15,882 nucleotides of DNA, from the NCBI GenBank assembly GCA_009927065.1, contig RFNU01000241.1:1-15882 (forward strand), given 5' to 3'. A model generated the notes under the pieces. It did not search any database and was not told the DNA's origin. It saw only the letters and a program-made list of their open reading frames with translations. Each line of letters begins with the position of its first letter. Position 1 is the first letter of the stretch. Of this stretch, positions 1-7,075 are shown piece after piece. This DNA comes from a bacterium (GTDB lineage Bacteria > Pseudomonadota > Gammaproteobacteria > Berkiellales > Berkiellaceae). Both the position numbers and the translations under genes were made by a program.

Positions 1-23
1 GTTGCCAGAGCCGTAGTGGCAAC
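1..23. repeat. Short perfect inverted repeat at the left edge
   Basis: Arms GTTGCCA (1-7) and TGGCAAC (17-23) are perfect complements around a 9-base loop. No T-run follows on either strand in view, so it does not read as a classical intrinsic terminator. It lies inside the possible partial minus-strand frame. Confidence 0.35.
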
Positions 24-84
24 GATTAGAGCTCATCGTCTCAGATATAGGTAGGTTTTTTTGCATGCTGCTGCTTACCCTCAT
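1..84 (-). CDS. Possible partial gene downstream of the C39 exporter, runs off left edge
   Basis: An open frame begins with ATG at 82-84, only 6 bases after the exporter stop codon at 91-93, and stays open for 28 codons to the window edge. A second in-frame ATG lies at 64-66, with GAGGG about 11 bases upstream, and a third at 34-36. The visible residues from the second ATG begin MQKNLPISET and continue to a segment containing Cys-His-Tyr-Gly-Ser-Gly. The tight spacing suggests a third member of the export operon, perhaps a substrate or accessory protein. No double-glycine leader is visible in the 28 residues, and a frame this short could be open by chance. A competing plus-strand frame (1-54, ending TAG) also exists. 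I do not recognise the product. Confidence 0.35.
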   Translation of the reverse strand, partial: MRVSSSMQKNLPISETMSSNRCHYGSGN

Positions 85-90
85 TATTGC

Positions 91-2451
91 TTATGATGAC
101 GATTTTCCTTGTTCTACAAGGTTTCCAGCCTGCAACACAAGCAATCTATCAGCTGTTTTAATGGTTTCTGGTCGATGTGCAATAATAACGCGTGTGATAT
201 TGAGATGCGCAATAGCAGTACTCACCGCATGTTCTGTTGCAAGATCAAGATGAGATGTTGCCTCATCGAGGAATAAAATACGTGGCTTCTTATATAAAGC
301 TCTAGCTAATAAAATGCGTTGCTGTTGCCCACCAGAGATCTGCGATCCAAGCTCTCCTACCAGAGTATGATAACCCATCGGCATAGCTTTAATATCCTGA
401 TCAATAGCAGCTAACTGAGCACAATACTCAACATATTGATCGTTGATATTTTCATCAAAAAATGCAATGTTTTCACGAATACTGCCAGCAAGAAGACTGT
501 CATTTTGCATCACAGAAGCAATACTTTCACGATAATGAGCTAGCTGGCGATCTGCTAACTTAATGTCATCAATAAAAATATCTCCCGAAGTACTTTCAAG
601 CAATCCGATTAAGATCTTCATTAACGTTGATTTACCACAACCTGATGGCCCAATTAACGCAACAGACTCCCCTTCTTTTATTTCAAAGTTTAAGTTTTGA
701 AATAAAAGAGGTTCAAAAGCATCATACCGAAAGGATAAATTCGAAACACGTATGCTTCCTTTAATCGGAGTTGTTAATTTATCTCGCTGTTTATCATCAA
801 AACAAGGATCGGTATCCTCTAGAGCAATGTCAGCAAGTCGTTCTAAGTGCAGTTTCATCATTTTCACTTGAAAAAAATTATCAACCAAACTGCTAATAGC
901 TCCTGTAAACTGGCCTTTGTACTGTAAAAATGCATACATCATCCCTAAAGAAAATATTTCTTTAGGATTGATAATCATTTTGGTGCACAGATATAAAATA
1001 ATGATATTTTCTATAGAAAATATCATTTTGTTGATCACGGCATAACTTGTTGAAAATTGTTCTGTTTTAATACCAACATTATAAGCATTAGCTAATTTAT
1101 TTTGCCATAATCCTTGACGCTGATGTTCTTTATGAAACAACTTAATGGGTTGAATAGAATGTAATGTTTCTAAAAATACTGAGCGTTCTTGTCCGCCTGC
1201 AACAATCATTTCTTCATTCAGCTCTTTAAACGTTGAGAGAGTTGCTGCACGCAGAAGAATATATAGACTCAATGCTACAATAGTAACCAATGTTAATTGC
1301 AATGAATACAAGATCATCATTGATAAAGAGAAAATAACCATAATCCCATCAAGTGTGGACTCAACAAATGTGGTCGTCACTAGATTCTGGATTGCTTGTA
1401 ATGAACCAAATCTCGACATAATATCGCCAGTCTGGCGTTTAATAAAATAACTCAACGGCAACCTAATTAAGCGTCCAAATAAAGCATTTTGGACTTGCAA
1501 GCTCATGCTCTTTGTTAAATACAATAAAAACATTGATCGCAAAACACTTGTGGCTGTTGAAAAGACTGTTAAAAGCGAGAACCCTAGACACAAAGATGTT
1601 AACAGTGAAACATCTTTGTAAATAATGACATCATCAACAATAAAGCGCATTAATAATGGATTAATCAACGCCCAAAACTGCAAAATAAGAGTAATACAAA
1701 AAAGCATGATCAAGCTTTTTTTAATACCTTTGAGCGATCTCCAAAAATCATAAAGAGAGATTGTTCTTTTTTCTTCAGCTTGCACAAAGTCAGCGCTGGG
1801 ATAAATTTCTAACGCAACTCCAGTAAAACTCTTTGATATTTGATCAAACGTTAAAGTACGCACACCAATAGCTGGATCGTGAATGATAGCACCTTTTTTT
1901 GTTACCTTTTTCAAAACAACAAAATGATTCAAATCCCAATGTAAAATACAAGGAGCATGAAGTTGATCGAGCTCATCCAACTCCAGACGTAATGCTCGAG
2001 AATCCAGCTTCAACGATGAGGCCAACTCTACCATTTGTTGTAAATCCATCCCTCGAGAAGATACTGGGAAACGTTGTCTTAATGCTGAAAGATTTGTATC
2101 AAATCCATAACTGCTTGCAATCATCGCTAAGCAGGCTAAACCACACTCCGACATTTCAGATTGCATCATAAGAGGCAATTGTTTGACTAAACTAAAATTA
2201 AGCTTGGCTATGAGTTCTTCCTGTCCAGAAAGAAAGTTTTGAAGATGATGAATTTCATCTTCTGTGAAAGATATTTCTTTATACTTTGCTAAATCTATTG
2301 CTTGAATTTTCTCATTGAGCTTCTCATCAATGCCAGTGCTTTGCTGAGAAAGATTTTGTAATTCTTTGAAATCTTCCTGAGAATACTGAGAAAGTACGCA
2401 ATTTGTCTCTAAATTTATTTTATGGAAAAGAACATTTAATTTTTCATTCAT
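91..2451 (-). CDS. C39-peptidase-containing ABC exporter (CvaB/RaxB-like)
   Basis: This is an inner-membrane ABC exporter whose N-terminal cysteine protease should remove a double-glycine leader while the NBD powers export of the peptide. The C39 domain spans about residues 92-220, with Gln97 (oxyanion), Cys103 in the ECGLAC motif, His176 and Asp192, so the protease looks intact. The transmembrane domain covers about 240-520. The NBD has Walker A GPSGCGKST (601-609), Q-loop Gln649, signature SGGQQQ (706-711), Walker B ILFLDE (725-730) and His759, so it should hydrolyse ATP. At 786 aa it is longer than typical CvaB-type exporters because about 90 hydrophilic residues precede the C39 domain. 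The start has AAGAG about 7 bases upstream. It follows the HlyD-like gene by 22 bp, so the two are probably co-transcribed. The family is known for bacteriocin or signal-peptide export; the substrate here is unknown. Confidence 0.93.
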   Translation of the reverse strand: MNEKLNVLFHKINLETNCVLSQYSQEDFKELQNLSQQSTGIDEKLNEKIQAIDLAKYKEISFTEDEIHHLQNFLSGQEELIAKLNFSLVKQLPLMMQSEMSECGLACLAMIASSYGFDTNLSALRQRFPVSSRGMDLQQMVELASSLKLDSRALRLELDELDQLHAPCILHWDLNHFVVLKKVTKKGAIIHDPAIGVRTLTFDQISKSFTGVALEIYPSADFVQAEEKRTISLYDFWRSLKGIKKSLIMLFCITLILQFWALINPLLMRFIVDDVIIYKDVSLLTSLCLGFSLLTVFSTATSVLRSMFLLYLTKSMSLQVQNALFGRLIRLPLSYFIKRQTGDIMSRFGSLQAIQNLVTTTFVESTLDGIMVIFSLSMMILYSLQLTLVTIVALSLYILLRAATLSTFKELNEEMIVAGGQERSVFLETLHSIQPIKLFHKEHQRQGLWQNKLANAYNVGIKTEQFSTSYAVINKMIFSIENIIILYLCTKMIINPKEIFSLGMMYAFLQYKGQFTGAISSLVDNFFQVKMMKLHLERLADIALEDTDPCFDDKQRDKLTTPIKGSIRVSNLSFRYDAFEPLLFQNLNFEIKEGESVALIGPSGCGKSTLMKILIGLLESTSGDIFIDDIKLADRQLAHYRESIASVMQNDSLLAGSIRENIAFFDENINDQYVEYCAQLAAIDQDIKAMPMGYHTLVGELGSQISGGQQQRILLARALYKKPRILFLDEATSHLDLATEHAVSTAIAHLNITRVIIAHRPETIKTADRLLVLQAGNLVEQGKSSS

Positions 2452-2473
2452 AACAAATCTCTTGCTTTAATGC

Positions 2474-3688
2474 TTAGCGTAAGCGATAAATGGGTTCTAA
2501 TATTTTCTGAATAATGGTCATTTCTTGCGTCTTAATATCAGCATCTAAAACTAATCCTTGTTTTAAAGGAAAGCGCCCATCAGGCTTCATCGCTTGCTGA
2601 TCTAACTTCACATAAACTACATAAATCGGCTCGGATTGCTGCTCTGAGCCTTGATAAAGAGAATCACTGATATATTCAATCCGGCCCAAAAGGGTTCCAT
2701 AATGTTCATACGGAAAAGCGTGTACACGCATACTGACTCGCTGACCAACCTTTATTAAGCCAATGGAGCGTGAAGAGACAAATAACTTGCTCACAAAATA
2801 ATCATCTTCTTTTTGTAAATCACCAACATGCTGTCCTGCTCGAACGAATTGTCCTTTTTTAAAGTTAAGCTGAGTAATTCTTCCCGAAAAAGGTGCGTGT
2901 ACAATATTGACTGTTGATCTATTAATTTCTATGAGTTTCTTCGCAAGTTCAGCAACCTGTTGCTCCCACGCTAAATTCTTCTCATCATAATCTTGTTGTA
3001 GTTGGCGTGCGGCTAACTGTTCGTTTTCAATTTTGCTGCGTAATTGATGAATATTATTATTCATATTAATCAGGTCTTTAATAGCGGCATTAAGTTCATT
3101 TTCCGCACGATCTAATTGAACTTGAGGAATAGAACCTTTTTCATGAATTTGCTTCATGCGATCAAATTGGAATGTGGATGTTTGTACCATTTTCTCTTGC
3201 AAAGGAAGCTGTTGCTCTAAAGCTGTTAAATTAATACGGGCTTGTTCAACAAAAATCTCGTGCTCTATTTTTTTTAATTCTAAATCACGCTTAAGCTGTT
3301 GCCCGCGAATGAATAAACGTTTCTCATCTTCTTGCAATTGCTGACGTAAAACTTGATCATAATCCATGCCTTCATCAAGACGTTGTTTGGTCGTAATTGT
3401 TAGTATTTTATCTTGAGGATGGACGAGATCACCTTGATGAAAATAGACATGCTCAATATAACCTGTTTGAGGTGCATATAAAGAAACAAGACCCTGATTA
3501 GGCTCGATAATACCTTGAACGGTCTCTTTTGTGTAATAGCGACCAAAAAATATTAAAATCAAAAAAAGAAGGGTTGTTACACCCATGGCTTGAAAAGCTC
3601 TCTCATAAAACTTATTAGGTTTGATGAGAACGGTTCCCCACATTGAATTTTTCTTTGATTCCAGGACTTCTGGTCTAAAAAAGCTCAT
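2474..3688 (-). CDS. HlyD/CvaA-family periplasmic adaptor
   Basis: This is the membrane-fusion protein that should bridge the C39 ABC exporter to an outer-membrane TolC-like channel. It has a short cytoplasmic N-terminus and one membrane segment at about residues 33-50. A first half of the lipoyl-like domain follows (about 58-100, ending GDLVHPQDKIL), then a long Gln/Glu/Lys-rich coiled-coil hairpin (about 105-255). The second lipoyl half and HlyD beta-barrel start at about 258 (VNIVHAPFSGRI). The length of 404 aa is normal for the CvaA/RaxA group. It is the first gene of the export operon, with its own promoter candidate upstream, and lies 22 bp before the exporter gene. No outer-membrane channel gene is present in the window, so a TolC encoded elsewhere is inferred. 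The start at 3688 lacks a strong ribosome binding site. Confidence 0.9.
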   Translation of the reverse strand: MSFFRPEVLESKKNSMWGTVLIKPNKFYERAFQAMGVTTLLFLILIFFGRYYTKETVQGIIEPNQGLVSLYAPQTGYIEHVYFHQGDLVHPQDKILTITTKQRLDEGMDYDQVLRQQLQEDEKRLFIRGQQLKRDLELKKIEHEIFVEQARINLTALEQQLPLQEKMVQTSTFQFDRMKQIHEKGSIPQVQLDRAENELNAAIKDLINMNNNIHQLRSKIENEQLAARQLQQDYDEKNLAWEQQVAELAKKLIEINRSTVNIVHAPFSGRITQLNFKKGQFVRAGQHVGDLQKEDDYFVSKLFVSSRSIGLIKVGQRVSMRVHAFPYEHYGTLLGRIEYISDSLYQGSEQQSEPIYVVYVKLDQQAMKPDGRFPLKQGLVLDADIKTQEMTIIQKILEPIYRLR

Positions 3689-3717
3689 TTATACAAATCA
3701 TTGATTACGATACAGTA

Positions 3718-3746
3718 AGCCTATCAGAATATTCCTTGTCATACAA
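3718..3746 (-). promoter_or_regulatory. Candidate sigma70 promoter for the export operon
   Basis: On the minus strand, TTGTAT (3741-3746) and TAGGCT (3718-3723) are separated by exactly 17 bases. They would place a start site near 3711, about 20 bases before the HlyD-family start codon. Each box matches the consensus at about four of six positions, so this is a pattern match only. Confidence 0.4.
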
Positions 3747-3808
3747 TAAAAAAAATCCGTAAAATTGACGTATCATTATGATTATTATGTGTATTTATAT
3801 TTTGTTAT

Positions 3809-4297
3809 TTATTCAACCAGTTCTTTTATTTTTTCAATGAGTTGTTTATTTGAAGGAGTTGTTAACGGTAAATAAGTCTCTACTAAAGAGCCATTTCTAT
3901 CAAAAAGGTATTTATGAAAGTTCCATTTTGGTTTTGCATAAGAGCCTAACCATTGATATAAAGCAATAGGATCTTTTTTAACGACATGAACTTTTTTTGT
4001 TAAAGGAAATGTGACGCCATAATTCAATTGACAAAAATTAACAATCTCATCATCGGCAAGAGGCTCTTGCCCAAAAAAATCATTACTGGGAACACCAATA
4101 ATCACGAGTCCTTTATCTTTAAACTCTTGATAAAGTTTTTCAAGCCCTTCTAATTGAGGTGTAAAGCCACACTTACTTGCTGTATTGACCAATAATATAG
4201 CTTTAGCGCTGCCTTTATACAAATCCCAGTTCCACGGTTGATGAGAGGACGTTTCTAGAGCGTAATCCCATAAGACACCTTCTATTAAACTATTCAT
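3809..4297 (-). CDS. Glutathione peroxidase, thioredoxin-type (Gpx/BtuE family)
   Basis: This cytoplasmic peroxidase should reduce H2O2 and organic hydroperoxides. I place the start at ATG 4297, giving 162 aa, because GAGAGA lies about 7 bases upstream and the core begins at once; an upstream in-frame start at 4357 would add 20 residues of no family character. Visible residues are peroxidatic Cys43 (ASKCGFTPQ), Gln77 (FFGQEP), resolving-position Cys89 (NFCQLNYGV), Trp125 and Asn126 (KPKWNF). The Cys-Gln-Trp-Asn tetrad is therefore complete. The second cysteine at the yeast Gpx3 Cys82 position suggests a thioredoxin-dependent 2-Cys mechanism, which is inference from the family. The start codon overlaps the end of the DUF1289 gene by 8 bp (ATGAATAG), so translation is probably coupled. 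It is paralogous to the peroxidase domain of the fusion gene at 4916-6433. Confidence 0.93.
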   Translation of the reverse strand: MNSLIEGVLWDYALETSSHQPWNWDLYKGSAKAILLVNTASKCGFTPQLEGLEKLYQEFKDKGLVIIGVPSNDFFGQEPLADDEIVNFCQLNYGVTFPLTKKVHVVKKDPIALYQWLGSYAKPKWNFHKYLFDRNGSLVETYLPLTTPSNKQLIEKIKELVE

Positions 4298-4733
4298 AAC
4301 CATTCTCTCTTTGTTGGAAATTGTGCTCTCTTGCTTTAAAGATATCCCGATCAACAAAACGATACAAGTCCGACCAACTTAATGAAACATTTTTCATTAA
4401 ACAAGTTTCTTGATCTAAGTGAGATAATATACCTTTTTGAAAGAGCCTTAACAAAAAATAATAAGGGCTAATACCTTCGATAGAATAAATTTTATACCGC
4501 TTACACAAGTCTTCAAAGAGGTTTGGATCAATAATAGTGACTTTGTCTTTGAGAAAACTTTCTGCATAATAAGCAACTTGCTCATAGTAATCAGCTTTAT
4601 TCTCTAAAGCCAACTCTCGCCATTGAAGGACTTCTTTAACTTCTCGATAACACCCCCGACAGATATCATCACCATAAGTTGTTGAACAAAAACCAATACA
4701 AGGAGAAGGGCTATAGCGTTCTTTATTATTCAT
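4290..4733 (-). CDS. DUF1289 domain protein, Cys-rich
   Basis: The 147-aa protein starts with the DUF1289 signature: SPCIGFCSTTYGDDICRGC, with Cys12, Cys16, Cys25 and Cys28, followed by a Trp at 38. The four cysteines suggest a small metal- or redox-active knuckle, but the family has no established activity that I can name. The remaining roughly 100 residues are helical, with no membrane segment. I chose ATG 4733, since the signature follows within 10 residues. An alternative GTG start at 4853 adds 40 hydrophobic residues and begins inside an inverted repeat, which makes it unlikely. No clear Shine-Dalgarno precedes 4733. The 3' end overlaps the glutathione peroxidase start by 8 bp, implying a shared transcript and perhaps a shared redox role. 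Confidence 0.8.
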   Translation of the reverse strand: MNNKERYSPSPCIGFCSTTYGDDICRGCYREVKEVLQWRELALENKADYYEQVAYYAESFLKDKVTIIDPNLFEDLCKRYKIYSIEGISPYYFLLRLFQKGILSHLDQETCLMKNVSLSWSDLYRFVDRDIFKAREHNFQQRENGYE

Positions 4734-4849
4734 AGATTTTTTTAAACAAGAATATCTGCATACGATACTGAATTGTACTTGAGCTGAAAAAGAAAGGATA
4801 GATAAAAACGATGATATTAAGACATTGATACACAAATTTCTTTGCCTAT

Positions 4850-4885
4850 TCACTTGATGAAATTGTGAATATAATCATCAAGTGA
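4850..4885. repeat. 11-bp perfect inverted repeat between the fusion gene and DUF1289 gene
   Basis: Arms TCACTTGATGA (4850-4860) and TCATCAAGTGA (4875-4885) are perfect complements around a 14-base AT-rich loop. The element lies 31 bp past the end of the ankyrin-peroxidase gene and about 115 bp before the DUF1289 start, both on the minus strand. It could end transcription from the first gene or protect a 3' end, but no T-run follows on the minus strand. It could also be a regulator site for the downstream pair. Confidence 0.7.
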
Positions 4886-4915
4886 GATTTTCAGTGTAAT
4901 TCTTTTCTATTATTT

Positions 4916-6433
4916 TTATGCTTGATTTAAAAGCTGTTTAATGATTCTTCTTATAGCTTGACTTGTCGGTAGTGTCATAGGCTCAAAAGATTCAATTAAA
5001 TCTCCATTTTTATCAAAAATATATTTTTGGAAATTCCATTTTGGCTTTGTATGTTCACTCAGCCAGCTATAAAGAGGATCGATGGGTTGTTGGGTAACAT
5101 GAATCTTACTCATAATGGGGAATGTTACACCATAATTTAATTGGCAGAACTCAGTAATATACTCATCAGTTAAAGGCTCTTTACCAAGAAAATCATTACT
5201 TGGCACACCAATAACCATTAATCCTTGAGATTTAAATTCTTGATAAATAACTTCAAGATCATGTAGCTGCGGTGTGAAATCACAACGACTTGCAATATTC
5301 ACTAACACAATCACTTTGTATTTATCTCGATAATTGGCAAGAGGGAAGTCTGCGCCTGCAGGTGTTTTAAGAGAGTAATTCCATAAATTCCCTTTCAAAA
5401 GCTGGCCAACACCAGCGTAAGCATCAGACTCTAGCATAAAACTGGAAAGATCGTTTCGTTCAAAACGAATTGCTTCATACAGCGGGGTTGAGTGAGCTAT
5501 GCCCATAAGAGCATTAATATAAGCCCCTTTATGAATCAGGTCGCTGACTGCACTTTTATCGCCTTCACGACAGGCTTTTAATAATGATCGATTAAGAGAG
5601 GATTGGTTATATTGACTTATTTCTAATCTATAGTTCTTATAAATTTTATAAGAAAAAAAGGCTACAAGAACAGTTGATAATAAAGCGCAAGATAATGATA
5701 ATATATAACTTCCTAAAAGATGTCTATCTAAAAGTTGATAATCAAAAATCAGTACGCACAACCACATCATTATGATACTAAAGATCATTTTATTAAAAAT
5801 ATTAACAGCCGACTTTTTATCACAATGAGCTTGAACTTCATCATAATTATCAGCAAGCATGGCATAAATATTTAAAGCAATCGGAGTTGTTCCAGCAATT
5901 TTTCTCTCCCACACTGAATAGAAATATTGTAACTCTTCTTGACTCAGTTCTTTCTCATGCAATAAGACTTTGAGTTTATCGAGATGCTCTTGAGAGCATT
6001 CTTCTTTTTCACATAGTTCTATTATTTTGTCTAAGTGTTTATTGATTTTTATAAAATAACTAAATTTAGCCTGACTAATAGGGTGTTGCTCTAAAGCAAA
6101 GAGTGTCAGGTCTACCAAGACATAATGACGTTTATGAATCATCCACGCAAATGAGTCCATAACATCTTGATGTGGAAAGAGTTGAAAGGTTCTCATGGAT
6201 TCAATCAATAACATTTCGAACACTTTAGGACTATCATGCTCAAAAGCAATCCGCAACGCTGTTTTTTTATTTTCTAAAATAGCAAGCAGAGGCATGCCTC
6301 GAGTTAGGAGTTCTTCAATAACTTCAGTATGACCATTAATAATTGCCCTAAAGTAGGTGTTTTTTAAAACCTGAATTTCTTCAGGAGTTAATCGGGCCTG
6401 ATCTTGAACTTTTCTAACGTAAGAGACGCGCAT
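4916..6433 (-). CDS. Ankyrin / two-TM / ankyrin / glutathione peroxidase fusion
   Basis: The 505-aa protein joins parts not usually found together. Residues about 24-80 form ankyrin-like helices (NGHTEVIEELLTRGMPLLA). Residues about 85-205 are helical and unassigned. Two membrane segments lie at about 213-233 and 239-263 with a short loop between them. Another ankyrin unit follows (about 279-336, ACREGDKSAVSDLIHKGAYI), then a glutathione peroxidase domain from about 345 to the end. The two-TM hairpin puts both flanks on one side, probably the cytoplasm given the lysine-rich flanks. In the peroxidase domain Cys384, Cys430, Trp466 and Asn467 are kept, but the catalytic Gln is Lys418 (FLGKEP) and the Gly after the catalytic Cys is Asp385. 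Activity may therefore be altered or lost. The domain is strongly similar to the stand-alone enzyme at 3809-4297. The frame is continuous, so this is not an assembly of fragments. Confidence 0.88.
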   Translation of the reverse strand: MRVSYVRKVQDQARLTPEEIQVLKNTYFRAIINGHTEVIEELLTRGMPLLAILENKKTALRIAFEHDSPKVFEMLLIESMRTFQLFPHQDVMDSFAWMIHKRHYVLVDLTLFALEQHPISQAKFSYFIKINKHLDKIIELCEKEECSQEHLDKLKVLLHEKELSQEELQYFYSVWERKIAGTTPIALNIYAMLADNYDEVQAHCDKKSAVNIFNKMIFSIIMMWLCVLIFDYQLLDRHLLGSYILSLSCALLSTVLVAFFSYKIYKNYRLEISQYNQSSLNRSLLKACREGDKSAVSDLIHKGAYINALMGIAHSTPLYEAIRFERNDLSSFMLESDAYAGVGQLLKGNLWNYSLKTPAGADFPLANYRDKYKVIVLVNIASRCDFTPQLHDLEVIYQEFKSQGLMVIGVPSNDFLGKEPLTDEYITEFCQLNYGVTFPIMSKIHVTQQPIDPLYSWLSEHTKPKWNFQKYIFDKNGDLIESFEPMTLPTSQAIRRIIKQLLNQA

Positions 6434-6465
6434 AGCTAACTACTTAAAATAGACTATTTGATTTA

Positions 6466-6495
6466 AGTATAAGTTGCATTTACTGATTTTGCTAA
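6466..6495 (-). promoter_or_regulatory. Candidate promoter of the ankyrin-peroxidase fusion
   Basis: On the minus strand, TTAGCA (6490-6495) and TATACT (6466-6471) are 18 bases apart and would start transcription near 6459, about 25 bases before the ATG. The -10 matches consensus at five of six positions. The -35 lies inside the left arm of the adjacent inverted repeat, which suggests a possible operator. Confidence 0.4.
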
Positions 6496-6527
6496 CCTAA
6501 GAATTACAATTCCATTGTTAGCAAAAT
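6486..6527. repeat. 11-bp inverted repeat with nested palindrome
   Basis: Arms ATTTTGCTAAC (6486-6496) and GTTAGCAAAAT (6517-6527) are perfect complements. Inside the 20-base loop is a second palindrome, GAATT-AC-AATTC (6501-6512). It sits between the 3' end of the small-protein operon (6576) and the start of the fusion gene (6433), and overlaps the candidate -35 of the latter. There is no T-run after the hairpin in either direction, so an operator or cruciform is as likely as a terminator. Confidence 0.7.
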
Positions 6528-6575
6528 TTAAAAAAATAGAGATTTTATTAGAAGTAAACAAGAAAAATAATAAAG

Positions 6576-6824
6576 TTATTGGCCTAAAGACCTTTCATCA
6601 GAAGTATTATTGTCCAGAATCGATTTTCTTAGTAGTGCCAGCTCTGCTTCTTGTCTTAAATGAATTTCATGATTCACTTGATCCACAATACGTTGACGTG
6701 ATTTTTCCCATAGCGTAAACAAATAAGTCGATACTGAGACAGCAACAACTTGGCCAATTTTCAGCATCAGAGCTAAATCTCCACCTTGGACTATCTTTCT
6801 ATCTGATTGTTTTAAAATAAACAT
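6576..6824 (-). CDS. Small single-TM protein with C-terminal helix (unknown)
   Basis: The 82-aa protein is supported by a good ribosome binding site: GAGGAA lies 6 to 8 bases before the ATG. A membrane segment covers about residues 17-39 (DLALMLKIGQVVAVSVSTYL and on to FTLW). A charged helix follows from about 40 to 70 (EKSRQRIVDQVNHEIHLRQE), likely a coiled coil. I do not recognise a family. It follows the other small membrane protein by 17 bp on the same strand, so the two are probably translated from one mRNA. A holin-like or membrane-complex subunit is conceivable but unsupported. A plus-strand frame over the same bases (6515-6718) has no such start signal. Confidence 0.68.
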   Translation of the reverse strand: MFILKQSDRKIVQGGDLALMLKIGQVVAVSVSTYLFTLWEKSRQRIVDQVNHEIHLRQEAELALLRKSILDNNTSDERSLGQ

Positions 6825-6830
6825 AAAATT

Positions 6831-6836
6831 TTCCTC
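6831..6836 (-). promoter_or_regulatory. Ribosome binding site of the 82-aa membrane protein
   Basis: GAGGAA on the minus strand lies 6 bases upstream of ATG 6824, directly after the stop codon of the preceding small gene. It is among the better Shine-Dalgarno matches in the window and fixes both strand and start for this short gene. Confidence 0.7.
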
Positions 6837-6841
6837 AACAC

Positions 6842-7045
6842 TTAATTCGCTTTTTTGATCAAAACGTCAAAAACAATAGTAATTAAACCAACAACAACTC
6901 CTTTGACTAAAGAAACGGTCCATGGCTTTGTCCCTATATGCGGGCGAAAACTCTTAATATCTTCTTCTATATTTTCATTCTCTTGTTTTAATTCACTTTT
7001 GCCTGCATAAATTAATTTGTAATTTTTAATATGTAAGTTTTTCAT
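6842..7045 (-). CDS. Small tail-anchored-like membrane protein (unknown)
   Basis: I choose ATG 7045, giving 67 aa; a TTG four codons upstream at 7057 is also in frame but less likely. The first 40 residues are hydrophilic with an acidic stretch (KQENENIEEDI). The C-terminal third is one membrane segment at about 43-63 (WTVSLVKGVVVGLITIVFDV), followed by KKAN. This looks like a C-terminally anchored protein with its N-terminus in the cytoplasm. There is no strong Shine-Dalgarno. It precedes the 82-aa gene by 17 bp and follows a 39-codon frame by about 30 bp on the same strand. I do not recognise a family. Confidence 0.6.
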   Translation of the reverse strand: MKNLHIKNYKLIYAGKSELKQENENIEEDIKSFRPHIGTKPWTVSLVKGVVVGLITIVFDVLIKKAN

Positions 7046-7075
7046 AAAATCTTGCAAGAATCATATTGTTTTTAA

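Noticed and set aside
65..253. 62-aa plus-strand frame opposite the exporter 3' end
   Set aside because: It lies antisense to the strongly supported ABC ATPase domain, starts beside no ribosome binding site and matches nothing recognisable.
1899..2171. 90-aa plus-strand frame
   Set aside because: It is antisense to the intact C39 peptidase coding region and has no family features.
3156..3344. 62-aa Cys/Ser-rich plus-strand frame
   Set aside because: It mirrors the coiled-coil region of the HlyD-family gene; its Cys/Ser richness is the antisense image of Gln/Lys/Leu codons.
4734..4853. 40-residue hydrophobic N-terminal extension of the DUF1289 protein
   Set aside because: It needs a GTG start inside an inverted repeat, and DUF1289 proteins begin close to the first Cys pair.
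6515..6718. 67-aa plus-strand frame
   Set aside because: It opposes the 82-aa minus-strand gene, which has a good ribosome binding site, and starts with TTG inside an inverted repeat.
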